From NCBI GenBank assembly GCA_050013075.1, contig JBEKFZ010000004.1, positions 32,853-96,852 on the forward strand: a stretch of 64,000 nt of DNA, given 5' to 3'. Below, one piece after another: positions 9,572-18,485 of this stretch. The stretch comes from JBEKIK01 sp050013075. GTDB lineage: Bacteria; Planctomycetota; Planctomycetia; Pirellulales; Thermoguttaceae. The translations under genes were made by a program, and so were the position numbers. Within the stretch, counting starts at the first letter, position 1. Every line of letters begins with the position of its first letter. The notes under the pieces were generated by a model. That model did no database searches and was not told where the DNA came from. It worked only from the letters and a program-made list of their open reading frames with translations.

Positions 9572-10350
9572 TTTATTTCGACGAATCTGGAAACACCGGT
9601 AACAATCTGAACGATTCTCAGCAGCCTATATATGTCCTTTGCGCATTAATCGTGCCCGAGTCTAAATGGCTGCAAGTCGAACGGGATTTACATGCGAAAA
9701 TAGAGAATTTGTTACCGTCGCCGCTACCCGACGACTTCGAGGTTCATGCAACCGATCTTCAAAGCGGTCGCCGTTGGTTTAAAGATATTTCCCTAACAAA
9801 CCGATTGGCTTTTCGGAATGCATGGTTTTCAATCGCTGTGAAGTACGATCTCAAACTAGTCTATCGAGGTATCGAGAAAAAACGTTTTGAAAGATGGATT
9901 CGCAACAAATTCGGCTCTGGAATAGCCATCAATCCCCATGTGGCGGCTTTCGCTCTCGTTGCCAGGGTTGTTAACGATTATCTAAAGTCACTGCCTGATT
10001 CACCGCTGGGTATCCTTATATCCGATGAAAATAAAGAAATCGTCCGTGACGTTGAAAAGTCGATCAAGATTCTTCGTGGGATAGAAGGCACACTCAAGCT
10101 AGGCCAAGTGATAGAAAAGGGCTTCTTTATTGACTCGACCAAAAGCATAATCCTGCAATTGTGCGATTTGTGTGCTTACAGCCTACGAAAGAGAGAAGAG
10201 GAAAAAATCACGCTTGGGGTGAATCCTCTCCACCAAAGCGGCATAAAACTGCTTGAGCCGCTAATATACCAGGGTGATGAAGCTTTCCAAGATGTGATTG
10301 AATGGTTTTCAACCGAAGAAAAAAAGAAGCGGCCAGGGACAATGTCCTGA
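9562..10350 (+). CDS. DUF3800 domain protein
   Basis: A 262-residue DUF3800 protein, an RNase-H-like fold family often found on mobile elements and in defence islands. The hallmark N-terminal YFDESGNTG is followed by the conserved EVHATDLQSG region, the acidic LISDENKEIV segment and the C-terminal ILQLCDLCAYSLR motif. The four acidic positions expected for a metal-dependent active site are present (D/E in DESG, SDEN and QLCDL). Enzymatic activity has not been shown for most members, so the role is open. It overlaps the DUF2442 gene upstream and faces efpL. Confidence 0.85.
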   Translation: MYLIYFDESGNTGNNLNDSQQPIYVLCALIVPESKWLQVERDLHAKIENLLPSPLPDDFEVHATDLQSGRRWFKDISLTNRLAFRNAWFSIAVKYDLKLVYRGIEKKRFERWIRNKFGSGIAINPHVAAFALVARVVNDYLKSLPDSPLGILISDENKEIVRDVEKSIKILRGIEGTLKLGQVIEKGFFIDSTKSIILQLCDLCAYSLRKREEEKITLGVNPLHQSGIKLLEPLIYQGDEAFQDVIEWFSTEEKKKRPGTMS

Positions 10351-10442
10351 GTCGATCGAAACCGGCCCATACTGGTCGCTTATTAAAGTATAGATCATAT
10401 CAATCTCGTGTCAATAGCCAAATGAAACCAGGGCGAATGGTT

Positions 10443-11006
10443 TTACGCCCGGGAGATATACGCCCCGTTTCGCGTATCCACTTTGACCGTTTCGCCTTGG
10501 GACAGATATTCCGGCACTTGGACGATCAGCCCGGTTTCCAGCTTGGCGGGTTTTGTACGGGCGGTGGCCGATGCGCCTTTTATGCCCGGGTCGCATTCGA
10601 CGACTTTTAATTCCACGGTCAAGGGAAGTTGAATGCCCACGCACTGGTCGTTGTAGATCAGGGCCATCACGCCCTCGAGATTTTCGGTAAGATAGTTCAA
10701 TTCCTCTTCCAGGTCTTGCTTGGGCAGGATGAAATCGTTGTAGTCTTCCTGGTCGAGAAAATGCACCTCGGCCGGGTCGGAATACATGTATTTTACCGGG
10801 CGCTTGGCGAAATCTGCCTCGTTGAGCGAATCGGCGCCTTTAAGCGTGATATCGACCTTTTGCTTGTTGATCAGGTTTCGCGCCTTGAATTTATAAAGCG
10901 TGGCCGCGCCTCGGGCGGAGGGGCTTTGCACGTTGATCGTCTCGATCATGCACGGCGCGTCGTTGTAGTTTACGATATGTCCGCGTTTAATATCTTTGGC
11001 AAGCAT
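10443..11006 (-). CDS. efpL: Elongation factor P-like protein EfpL (YeiP type)
   Basis: A 187-residue, three-domain EF-P-family factor that helps ribosomes past proline-rich stalls. It belongs to the EfpL/YeiP branch rather than classical EF-P. The tip loop reads SPSARGAATLYK with Arg32 where EF-P has the modified lysine or a rhamnosylated arginine in another context. The C-terminal half carries PGIKGASATARTKPAKLETG and VQVPEYLSQGE, very close to E. coli YeiP. No EpmA/EpmB-type modification gene is nearby. Upstream on the same strand is an unknown gene separated by a 28-bp-armed hairpin (11038-11129). Whether a separate classical efp exists elsewhere is unknown. Confidence 0.93.
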   Translation of the reverse strand: MLAKDIKRGHIVNYNDAPCMIETINVQSPSARGAATLYKFKARNLINKQKVDITLKGADSLNEADFAKRPVKYMYSDPAEVHFLDQEDYNDFILPKQDLEEELNYLTENLEGVMALIYNDQCVGIQLPLTVELKVVECDPGIKGASATARTKPAKLETGLIVQVPEYLSQGETVKVDTRNGAYISRA

Positions 11007-11037
11007 GAGTAGTTTACAGTTGTCAGTTTACAGTTAA

Positions 11038-11129
11038 GAATGAAAAAGGGGTCAGAACTATTTTTATATAATTCAAAAAAATCATCGTCACTTTCCAAAG
11101 AAAAAATAGTTCTGACCCCTTTTTCATTC
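11038..11129. repeat. Hairpin repeat with perfect 28-bp arms (ggggtcagaactattttt)
   Basis: Arms 11038-11065 and 11102-11129 are exact reverse complements, separated by 36 AT-rich bases. The word ggggtcagaactattttt is a widespread bacterial repeat often seen around REP-associated or IS200-like transposases. The right arm contains the stop codon (11124-11126) of the upstream minus-strand gene, so it inserted at or fixed the gene end. As RNA it would be a strong hairpin between that gene and efpL. Confidence 0.85.
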
Positions 11130-11621
11130 AGCATTATCCAGTATCGTTCCCGACTGCGGATCGACGGCCACGCCGCCTGTGAGTTTTGCCAGGGTTTCCA
11201 GCACGATCAAAAGTGCGCTGGGATCGAGCATTTCGTCGTCTTCCTCTTCCGTCATATCGGCAATGCGCTCGAAGTGCAGCACGTCGAAGCGGCCGGTATA
11301 GGAAAGCAGTTTTTTTTCGGGAATTTTAGCGCAGGAATCGCCAGCGGATTTTTTCAGGTCCACGACCAGCGCGGCCGCCTGTTCCCGCACCTCCTCGCCG
11401 CTGGTAAAGCAGATGTCCAGCGCGGCGTAATCCTCGGGGGAGATTATGGTCATGGATTCGATCCGCTGATGATCGTCGGTGCTGAGGTTTCTCAGTTCGT
11501 AGCGGTTGTTCAGGGCCTGGATGGTTTTCGCCACGGTCTGCAATTTCGGCCGCTTCTTAACGTCGAAGAGCACGAAATACGTCTCGCGCCAGCGGTAATT
11601 ATGGTCTTCAAAAGTGGACAT
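11124..11621 (-). CDS. Conserved-looking hypothetical protein
   Basis: About 165 residues from the ATG at 11621 (a TTG nine bases earlier is less likely). It is soluble, with no signal peptide. The N-terminal block STFEDHNYRWRETYFVLFD and the middle motif SPEDYAALDICFTSGEEV look conserved and structured. The C-terminal part is acidic (TEEEDDEMLDPSALLIVLE). The function is not recognised. It lies upstream of efpL on the same strand, with the hairpin repeat between them. Codon use matches the neighbouring core genes, so it is probably a native planctomycete gene. Confidence 0.7.
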   Translation of the reverse strand: MSTFEDHNYRWRETYFVLFDVKKRPKLQTVAKTIQALNNRYELRNLSTDDHQRIESMTIISPEDYAALDICFTSGEEVREQAAALVVDLKKSAGDSCAKIPEKKLLSYTGRFDVLHFERIADMTEEEDDEMLDPSALLIVLETLAKLTGGVAVDPQSGTILDNAE

Positions 11622-11783
11622 GATAAGCAATTATCTTTTATCTATCACCGGTCAGATAAAAAGTTTTCAGTTTTCAGTTTACAGTTTTCGGTGGGCAGCG
11701 CTAAACCGCAAGCGGTTCGATTATTATAATCTTTCATCATTGTTATCTTACACGCTTTCGTAGTGGGGCAATAAATTGCCCAC

Positions 11784-11828
11784 CCCTTAATCCCTAATCC
11801 TTAATCCCTAATCCCTAGTCCCTAATTC
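11784..11828. repeat. Tandem ccctaatcc tract at the proC end
   Basis: About five degenerate copies of tccctaatcc / ccctagtcc span the proC stop codon. A second tract (11661-11700, ttttcagttttcagttta units) lies in the same intergenic region. Confidence 0.7.
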
Positions 11829-12623
11829 TATGGATCGTTCAGTGGCGGCTTCGACGGCGGCAATCAGCGTGGCCCTGAGCGCGCCTGCTTCCAGGACTTG
11901 CAGGCCGGCAATTGTGGTTCCGCCCGGACTGGCAACGCGATCCTTGAGCACCGCCGGATGCTCGCCGGTTGAAAGCACCATGTCGACGGCCCCGCGGACA
12001 GTTTCCGCGGCCAGCGAGGCGGCGATATGCCGGGGCAGGCCCACGCGCACACCCGCGTCGCTTAAAGCCTCGATGATCACAAAGATAAACGCCGGCCCGG
12101 AGCCGGACAGGCCGGTCACCGCGTCGAGCATTTTTTCCTCGACTTGCCAGGCCGTGCCCACGGACTCTAAAAGTTTGCCAACCAGTTCGCCGTCGTCCGG
12201 CGTAGCCAATTGGCCCAGACAATATCCGCAGGCCCCTTCGCCTATCAAACACGGAGTGTTGGGCATTACCCGGACCAGGCGCACGTCTTCGCCCAGCCAG
12301 CCGGCCAGGCGTGCCAGACGTACGCCGGCGGCAATTGAAACAACAAGCGTGGGGGCGGGAATTTTACCAGCCAGTTCGCCGGCTACCGCGGCCATGTATT
12401 GCGGTTTGACCGCCAGAAACAGTACATCCGATTTGCCGGCAACCGCGATGTTATCGTTGGTGACTTGAGAGCCGGTAGCCTGAGCGAATTTGGCCCGGGT
12501 GGTTTCGCTGGGATCGGCCGCCAGCAGATTTGCCCCCGTCGTTAATCCTGCCCGGACGAACCCCTGCCCAAGGGCCGTGGCCATATTTCCCGCGCCGATA
12601 AAACCAATACGTTTTTTCAACAT
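11808..12623 (-). CDS. proC: Pyrroline-5-carboxylate reductase
   Basis: Reduces pyrroline-5-carboxylate to proline with NAD(P)H, the last step of proline synthesis, in the cytoplasm. The 271 residues start with the Rossmann motif IGFIGAGNMATALGQG, continue with VKPQYMAAV and VRVMPNTPCLIGEG, and carry the C-terminal P5CR signature with SGSGPAFIF and RVASPGGTTIAGL. Length is normal. The very end (LGTRD and stop) is read from a tccctaatcc tandem tract that continues to 11784, so the repeat forms the C-terminal residues. Confidence 0.96.
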   Translation of the reverse strand: MLKKRIGFIGAGNMATALGQGFVRAGLTTGANLLAADPSETTRAKFAQATGSQVTNDNIAVAGKSDVLFLAVKPQYMAAVAGELAGKIPAPTLVVSIAAGVRLARLAGWLGEDVRLVRVMPNTPCLIGEGACGYCLGQLATPDDGELVGKLLESVGTAWQVEEKMLDAVTGLSGSGPAFIFVIIEALSDAGVRVGLPRHIAASLAAETVRGAVDMVLSTGEHPAVLKDRVASPGGTTIAGLQVLEAGALRATLIAAVEAATERSIELGTRD

Positions 12624-12982
12624 GGATCAGCCGCTGTCTGAAAAAGCTTATATTTAAACTTTTCCCATAATAATTAGAATTATAAAAACTGACAATGGGC
12701 AGAGCCAATCCGTACCCCCTCACCCCCATTAAACAGTATTGTGCGGTAGATTCAAATATATGTGTATAAACTAGGCAGAATACGTAAATCTAGCATGATT
12801 TTTTGGGAAAAAAACGACCTGGACACGCCCGCCTTTTTTTGGGACACTCCCCAAGCAAATCTATCGTAAAATCTTCTTATTGGCTCTAATCCTGTCGCTA
12901 TAAATTCTCCGGTTTAATTGCCGAAAGCTATGTTTTTTGCGATTTTTAGTCTTCCGTCAAAAGCAAATCGAAGAGGTTCATT
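12624..12982. other. Intergenic region, divergent promoters expected
   Basis: Between proC (minus) and a small exported protein (plus). It is AT-rich in the first part. No RNA gene, terminator or repeat is recognised, and no confident promoter can be named. Confidence 0.4.
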
Positions 12983-13381
12983 ATGATCATTCGAATTGCG
13001 CGCATTTTCATGCTGACATTGGCGTTTAACTTGCTCTTGGGTCTTCGCCCGGCAATTGGCGACGAATCGCCGACGCCAAACTTATCTCCCGATGGTCAAA
13101 CCAACACGAAAAAAACCCCGTTCATGCAAAACAAGCCTAAGCCCTCCATGCTGAATAAGATGACCACCGGCACCAAAAAGTTTTTTAGCGGCATAGGCAA
13201 TACGTTGACTTTAAAGAAATCATCGTCCCAAAAGATCACAACCACCCCTACTAATCCTTGGGTCAAGCCGCCGAAGGAGGAGTCAAAACCTTCGTGGCTC
13301 GCCTCGATCTTCCATAAGGAAGAACCCAAGAAACCGAGTTCTCCCAGCGAGTGGTTGCAACAGCCACGTTTGGATCCTTAA
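12983..13381 (+). CDS. Small exported basic protein, unknown
   Basis: A 132-residue protein with a clear N-terminal signal peptide (IRIARIFMLTLAFNLLLGL, cleavage likely after residue 28-30). The mature region is about 100 residues, rich in K, P, S and T. It contains a central GTKKFFSGIGNTLTLKK segment and three tryptophan-proline style motifs (NPWVKPPKEE, PSWLASIFHKEEPKKP, SEWLQQPRLDP). No domain is recognised. The ATG follows cgaagaggttcatt, an acceptable ribosome binding site. It is followed 24 bases later by a second small exported protein, so the two are probably co-expressed in the envelope. Confidence 0.7.
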   Translation: MIIRIARIFMLTLAFNLLLGLRPAIGDESPTPNLSPDGQTNTKKTPFMQNKPKPSMLNKMTTGTKKFFSGIGNTLTLKKSSSQKITTTPTNPWVKPPKEESKPSWLASIFHKEEPKKPSSPSEWLQQPRLDP

Positions 13382-13405
13382 CGCCGCTCAGCCGAGACTA
13401 ACCAC

Positions 13406-13639
13406 ATGATTGCAACTCGAGCGCAGGGCAAACTGTTTGGCAGGCATGGGGGAAGAAGTGTATTACTAACGTCGGCTTTATTGGCGGCATGTTTGAGCCT
13501 GCCCCATGCCGGCTGCGGTTTGTTGCCCACGGGCGCCGGCAACCTGCCGGCCAAAATCGGTTTAAGGTCGAAACAAGCCGAGCTGCGCGAACAGGTCCAG
13601 GCCGATAAATTCCCCACGGCAAAAGAAGCGGGCTTGTAA
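13406..13639 (+). CDS. Small predicted lipoprotein, unknown
   Basis: A 77-residue protein with a long N-terminal hydrophobic segment (SVLLTSALLAACLSL) and a possible lipobox, HAGC, with Cys about 37. The 40-residue mature part includes LRSKQAELREQVQADKFPTA, a short amphipathic helix, and ends KEAGL. It may be an outer- or inner-membrane-anchored small protein. Lipobox quality is only moderate. It lies directly downstream of the preceding small exported gene. Confidence 0.6.
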   Translation: MIATRAQGKLFGRHGGRSVLLTSALLAACLSLPHAGCGLLPTGAGNLPAKIGLRSKQAELREQVQADKFPTAKEAGL

Positions 13640-13907
13640 CTCCTCCCCTTTTCGTCTTCAGTCGCTTGCGGATTCGCAATCCAAGGGGCCATTCATTAAG
13701 GCGAATCTCACAAAGAGGTCCATTCTATAGACCTCATTCTTGGCAATGCCGCCAAGTGGGCCGTTTTATCCTGCGGATAATACATGGTAGACAAGACGCT
13801 CTTGATATGTCATAATCTTTATTAGGTTTAAATGCGTCACTTGTGCCGTTGTAATAAAACACTTCCGGCGCAAATGCTCCGAGCAAAACATATTACGGTC
13901 TTTACCC

Positions 13908-15305
13908 ATGTCACCCAATCCCTTGCGCAACATTCCGTCGGTCAGCGAGTTGTTGGACTCTCCGCCGTTGAAGGCCCTGGTCGATCGCATCAATCGCAAC
14001 GCCGTGGTAAGCGCGGTGCGAAAAGTGCTCGACGAAATGCGCACGGAAGTGCAAACCGCCGCCGCGGAAATGACTTTGCCAAACGTCCCCGATCTGGCCG
14101 AGCGGATCGCCCGGCGGATCATGGAAAGTGAAACCCCCTTGCTCAGACCGGTCATCAACGCCACCGGCATCCTTTTGCACACCGGCCTGGGACGTTCGCC
14201 CCTGGCCGACAAAGCCATCGCCGAGATGACGGCCGTGGCCCGGGATTATGCCAGCGTGGAAATCGATCTGCCCACCGGCCGGCGCTCGCGGCGAAGCCTG
14301 GCCGTGGAAAACCTGCTTACGGAATTGACCGGAGCGGAAGCGGCAATAGCCGTCAACAACAACGCCGGGGCAACCATGCTCACGCTGGCCGCCCTGGCCG
14401 CCTCGCGCGAGGTGATCGTATCCCGCGGACAATTAATCGAGATCGGCGGCAGCTTTCGTTTGCCGGAAGTAATGGCCGCCAGCGGCGCGGTGCTCCGCGA
14501 GGTCGGCTCGACCAATAAAACCCATCTTTCCGACTACGTCGGGGCCATCGGCGAGCAAACCGCCGCGTTGTTGCTGGTCCATCCCAGCAATTTCGTGGTC
14601 GTGGGCTTTGCCGAAAGCGTGGAACTGCCGGAGTTGGTCGAGCTGGGGCGAAAACACAAGCTGCCGGTGATTCACGACATCGGTTCCGGCGCACTGGTGG
14701 ATTTCAGCCGCTTCGGTTTCCGCGGCGAACCGGTGGCAAGGGAAAGCATCCGCGCAGGGGCTGACGTGGTGCTTTTTAGCGGCGACAAACTGCTGGGCGG
14801 TCCCCAATGCGGGATAATCGCCGGCCGCAAATCGCTGGTGGAAAAGATCGAGCGGCATCCCCTGGCCCGGGCGCTACGGGTCGATAAGATCACCCTGGCC
14901 GCCCTGGCCGCCACGCTGCGGCTTTACCGCGATCCGGAAAAAGCCCGCCTGACCGTGCCGCTTTTGCGCCTTTTGACCACGTCCGCGGAAAATCTCAAAA
15001 ACCGTGCCGAACGCCTAGCCCCGCAAATGGCGGCGCTGAAGACCCTGGTCGGTTCGGCCGAGGCAATATCCGACGTTACCTATCTCGGCGGCGGCTCGAT
15101 CCCAACCCAACAGTTGCCGACCTGGTGCGTGGCGCTTAGACCGGCTTCATGGCCGGTCGACCGATTGGCCGCGGCTTTGCGCACCGGCGCGCCTGCCGTT
15201 GTCGGGCGCGTGCGCGAAGACCGCCTGCTTTTGGATCTGCGCAGCGTCTTTCCCCGCCAAGATGCAGAAATGCTCTCGGCCTTGGAAGCCTTGAGCAAAC
15301 CGTGA
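13908..15305 (+). CDS. selA: L-seryl-tRNA(Sec) selenium transferase
   Basis: PLP enzyme that converts Ser-tRNA(Sec) to Sec-tRNA(Sec) with selenophosphate, so the organism should make selenoproteins. The 465 residues carry the SelA N-terminal domain (NPLRNIPSVSELLDSP), then NATGILLHTGLGRSPL and the PLP lysine Lys294 in LFSGDKLLGGPQCG. Length is normal. selD, selB and a tRNA-Sec gene do not occur within the window. The candidate in-frame TGA gene at 18486-18779 lies 3.2 kb downstream. Confidence 0.96.
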   Translation: MSPNPLRNIPSVSELLDSPPLKALVDRINRNAVVSAVRKVLDEMRTEVQTAAAEMTLPNVPDLAERIARRIMESETPLLRPVINATGILLHTGLGRSPLADKAIAEMTAVARDYASVEIDLPTGRRSRRSLAVENLLTELTGAEAAIAVNNNAGATMLTLAALAASREVIVSRGQLIEIGGSFRLPEVMAASGAVLREVGSTNKTHLSDYVGAIGEQTAALLLVHPSNFVVVGFAESVELPELVELGRKHKLPVIHDIGSGALVDFSRFGFRGEPVARESIRAGADVVLFSGDKLLGGPQCGIIAGRKSLVEKIERHPLARALRVDKITLAALAATLRLYRDPEKARLTVPLLRLLTTSAENLKNRAERLAPQMAALKTLVGSAEAISDVTYLGGGSIPTQQLPTWCVALRPASWPVDRLAAALRTGAPAVVGRVREDRLLLDLRSVFPRQDAEMLSALEALSKP

Positions 15306-15347
15306 CGGACCGCATAATTCTTTCCGTATCATTATAAGGACTTAATT

Positions 15348-16226
15348 ATGTGCCTTATCCAATGTAGGTCCGGGCTGCTATTCGGCTGCTTGGCGAAAAT
15401 AAAAAACGTACTACTAGGGGCGTTGATTGTATTATTATGTTGTCTTTTGCCTCCGGCCGCGGCCCAGGATACGCCCCCTCCCCCGCAACTCCACCCCTGG
15501 GGCCAGTTCGAACCCGGGGCCTGGAAGCTGGTCCGGGTGGTTACCGAGAACTTCAACGAACAAGGCACTGTAACCGGAACCAGCACGAGCGACTGTAAAA
15601 CGACCCTGTTGGACACCGATGACGACGGCGTCACTCTGGAGATGAGGGTTGGCGTGGAAGTGGCCGGAAAGCGATTCGACGGCGAACCGCAAACCATCAA
15701 ACAGAATTATTACGGCGAACAACGATCCACGGCCTTGAAACTCAAAGAACCCGCCCCGGGCCAAGTGACTATCGAAGATCGGAAAATTCCCTGCCAGGTC
15801 CGAAAAATCGAATTGTCCAATGCAAACGAAAAAACAGTCGCCACAATTTATTATTCCACCACGGTGCCGCCGTACGTCTTAAAACGGGAAAGCGTGACCA
15901 CCGACTTGGAAGGTAAAAATATCATAAGCGAAATCCACGTTTCGGTGCAGGCCTTGGAAATGCCCTGCAAAATATCAGGCGTCCTGCGCAGCGCGGCATA
16001 CGTGAAAACCGTGCAAAAAACCCCCAAGGGCACAATTTGCTCGCTGGCCGCCGTTTGTACTGAAATACCCGGCGGCATCGTCAGCAACAGTTCCAAGGAA
16101 CTCGACGCGACCGGCCGATTGGTTCGCCGAAGCACTTTGGAACTCATCGATTTCAACGCCGAACCCGAAAAAGACCGCACCGGCCCCCTCGGCCGCAAAC
16201 GCCCGCCCAGAAATCGCGGAAAATAA
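15348..16226 (+). CDS. Exported hypothetical protein
   Basis: A 292-residue protein with an N-terminal hydrophobic signal (LLGALIVLLCCLLPPAAAQ, probable cleavage after AAAQ or nearby, about residue 40). The mature region is beta-rich: GQFEPGAWKLVRVVTENFNE, repeated Thr/Val-rich strands, and paired cysteines (SDCKTTLL, IPCQVRKIE, MPCKISG). The end is basic and proline-rich (GRKRPPRNRGK). No named domain. It starts 43 bases after selA on the same strand, but a functional tie to selenium metabolism is not implied. Codon use resembles neighbouring core genes. Confidence 0.7.
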   Translation: MCLIQCRSGLLFGCLAKIKNVLLGALIVLLCCLLPPAAAQDTPPPPQLHPWGQFEPGAWKLVRVVTENFNEQGTVTGTSTSDCKTTLLDTDDDGVTLEMRVGVEVAGKRFDGEPQTIKQNYYGEQRSTALKLKEPAPGQVTIEDRKIPCQVRKIELSNANEKTVATIYYSTTVPPYVLKRESVTTDLEGKNIISEIHVSVQALEMPCKISGVLRSAAYVKTVQKTPKGTICSLAAVCTEIPGGIVSNSSKELDATGRLVRRSTLELIDFNAEPEKDRTGPLGRKRPPRNRGK

Positions 16227-16309
16227 TATCAACGCACAGAAAAAGAACTGTGTCCCCTCTTTATCCCTTTCCCAGAACAATTCTTATTGCCCCCCGATGT
16301 TTTGTTAAG

Positions 16310-18355
16310 GTGCAAAAAATTATCACTGCCGTCCGAGTCATTTGTTTCACGATATTGTTATCGGCGTTTTCCTTCCGCGCTTCGGCGGAGGATTTCACCG
16401 ATGCCATTCACGCATATCTGCAATCATGTGTCGAGACTCACAAAGTAAATGCCGGCATCGTGGTAGGCATTGTGGACGAGCACGGGAGCAGGGTTATCAG
16501 CTATGGAAAATTGGATAACGGCACCGATCAGGAAGTCAACGGCGACACCCTGTTTGAAATCGCTTCGGTCACAAAGACATTCACGGCGCTGTTGCTGCAA
16601 GACATGATCGAACGCGGGGAGATGAAGCTGGATGATCCCGTGGCAAAGTATTTGCCCAAGTCGGTCACAATGCCGAGCCGCAATGGCAAGGAAATCACCT
16701 TGCTCCAACTGGCCACGCACGCCTCCGGGCTTCCACGCTCGCCCCGCAAAAGTGACCCCAAAGTTTTTACAACCCCTGCTGATATTACAGTCGAAAGCGT
16801 GTATGACTTCCTGTCCGGTTACAAGTTGACGCGTGACCCGGGAGCGAAGTTCGACTATTCCGACTTGGGAATGGGATTGCTTGGCGAGACAATCGCGCTG
16901 AAAGCCGGGACGGACTACGAGTCGCTGGTGGTGGATCGGATTTGCCGCCCACTGAAGATGGATAGCACGCGGATCACTCTGACGGGCGAACTGAAGTCTC
17001 GTTTCGCCACTGGACACAATCAACTCGGATACGCGGTACCGAATGCAGATTTTCAAACTCTGAAGGGCTGTGGTGCGCTGCGTTCGACGGCCAATGACCT
17101 GTTGAAATATGTATCGGCCAATCTCGGCCTCACGCAATCCACCCTGACACCGCTCATGGAGAAAACGCACGCGATTCACTTTCAGTCCGACACTCCATCC
17201 GGATATGTGAGCACGGGCGGGAGCATCGGTTTGGCGTGGTTTGTCGTTTTTGATCCGCAGGGAAGGAAAATCGTCCGGCACGGCGGAGCTTCGTACGGTT
17301 GCAAGACGTTTGTCGGTTTCGATCTGACGCGGCGTCGCGGAGTGGTGGTCTTGTCGAATTCGCAGGATAGCTTTGGCATTTACCCGATAGGTATGCTGTT
17401 ACTCCAAAGCCAGTGGCAGTCGGAACGACGGCCAAAGGAGACAAACGTTAGCAGCCAGGTTTACGATTCGCTTGTGGGGCAATACCGGCTTTCACCCGAT
17501 TTTGCGTTGGGAATGTTTACTGTGCGGCAGTTTCTCGGGAGCGCGTCAAAAGCAGTCATTTATATTCCGGCGGGCTTCTGCCTTGCGGTGATATTGGTCC
17601 TCCTCTGGCGCGCTCGCAGTTTCCGCAAGCGATGCATCATCCTGGGCGGCGCAACCGTGGTCAGCGGTGTTTTGGCGGCACTCATTGTGCTGGTGTTGAG
17701 TCACAGGTTTTGCGCGATTTTCAATCCCAGCATAATTATTCGCCGTGAAGGGGATCGGATCTTTACCCGATACACCCGCCAGTTCTCGCCCGAGGCTAAT
17801 GAATTACTGCCGCCTTTCCCTACTCCTGTTTACCTTTGGTCAGCTATTTCTATTGAATTATTGCCGGAATCGGAAAATCACTTTTTTAACAGGCTGACGG
17901 GCATGCCTGTGACCTTTTTCCAGGATGATCGAGGCAAGGTGACCCGTTTAACCGCGCACGCCTCCGGCGCCGAGTTTTCTTTTGCGAAAATCTCCGATCA
18001 GCCGCCAAAAGCTCCCGAACCACCCAAACCGCATGTCGCCATCGAGCTGGACACAAAACTTCTTGATGCCGTCGTCGGCCAGTACGACTTTGCGCCAAAT
18101 GCCGCGTTACCCTACGGGGCGAAAATGACTATCTGGCGAGACGCAGATCAGTGGGTCCGGCTAGCTTGGGGCGCCAGCGCCATCCAAGGCGCTGTCAATC
18201 TTTATCCCGAGACGGAAACGAATTTCTTTGTAAAGAGCAATGGTGCGGAATTGACCTTCATTAAGAATGACAAAGGAGAAGTGACGGCTGTCATCCACCA
18301 TGAAGCGGGGCTGCCGGATTGCGAGGGAAAGAAACTTAAAAATTCATCTGAATGA
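16310..18355 (+). CDS. Class-C beta-lactamase-like serine hydrolase, membrane anchored
   Basis: About 681 residues from the GTG at 16310, which gives a proper signal peptide (ITAVRVICFTILLSAFSF...ASAEDF); the frame is open from a GTG at 16250. The PBP/beta-lactamase domain has the nucleophile motif SVTK (IASVTKTFTALLL), then FDYSDLGMGLLGE, where the class-C YxN is changed to YSD, then RHGGASYG as the KTG-equivalent HGG. Two transmembrane helices follow near residues 415-470 of the longer frame. Two related C-terminal repeats contain AEFSFAKI and AELTFIKN-type motifs. Such proteins include D-aminopeptidases, esterases and penicillin-binding proteins; the substrate is unknown. The change from Asn to Asp in YxN is seen in some non-lactamase members. 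Confidence 0.82.
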   Translation: MQKIITAVRVICFTILLSAFSFRASAEDFTDAIHAYLQSCVETHKVNAGIVVGIVDEHGSRVISYGKLDNGTDQEVNGDTLFEIASVTKTFTALLLQDMIERGEMKLDDPVAKYLPKSVTMPSRNGKEITLLQLATHASGLPRSPRKSDPKVFTTPADITVESVYDFLSGYKLTRDPGAKFDYSDLGMGLLGETIALKAGTDYESLVVDRICRPLKMDSTRITLTGELKSRFATGHNQLGYAVPNADFQTLKGCGALRSTANDLLKYVSANLGLTQSTLTPLMEKTHAIHFQSDTPSGYVSTGGSIGLAWFVVFDPQGRKIVRHGGASYGCKTFVGFDLTRRRGVVVLSNSQDSFGIYPIGMLLLQSQWQSERRPKETNVSSQVYDSLVGQYRLSPDFALGMFTVRQFLGSASKAVIYIPAGFCLAVILVLLWRARSFRKRCIILGGATVVSGVLAALIVLVLSHRFCAIFNPSIIIRREGDRIFTRYTRQFSPEANELLPPFPTPVYLWSAISIELLPESENHFFNRLTGMPVTFFQDDRGKVTRLTAHASGAEFSFAKISDQPPKAPEPPKPHVAIELDTKLLDAVVGQYDFAPNAALPYGAKMTIWRDADQWVRLAWGASAIQGAVNLYPETETNFFVKSNGAELTFIKNDKGEVTAVIHHEAGLPDCEGKKLKNSSE

Positions 18356-18485
18356 TTTTGGCCGCCAGCAAACGCGTAAACAAATCCTTTAGATTTTTGA
18401 AAAGTTCATGCCGCCATAATTTCAGGGGAAAAAAGGGAACGCAGTTTTTTTTCTCTCTGTGAATTGCGGGCACTTCATTGCCCGC

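Noticed and set aside
13640..13907. Searched for a tRNA-Sec or other tRNA gene before selA
   Set aside because: No cloverleaf-like sequence or TTCGA-type T-loop could be found by eye.
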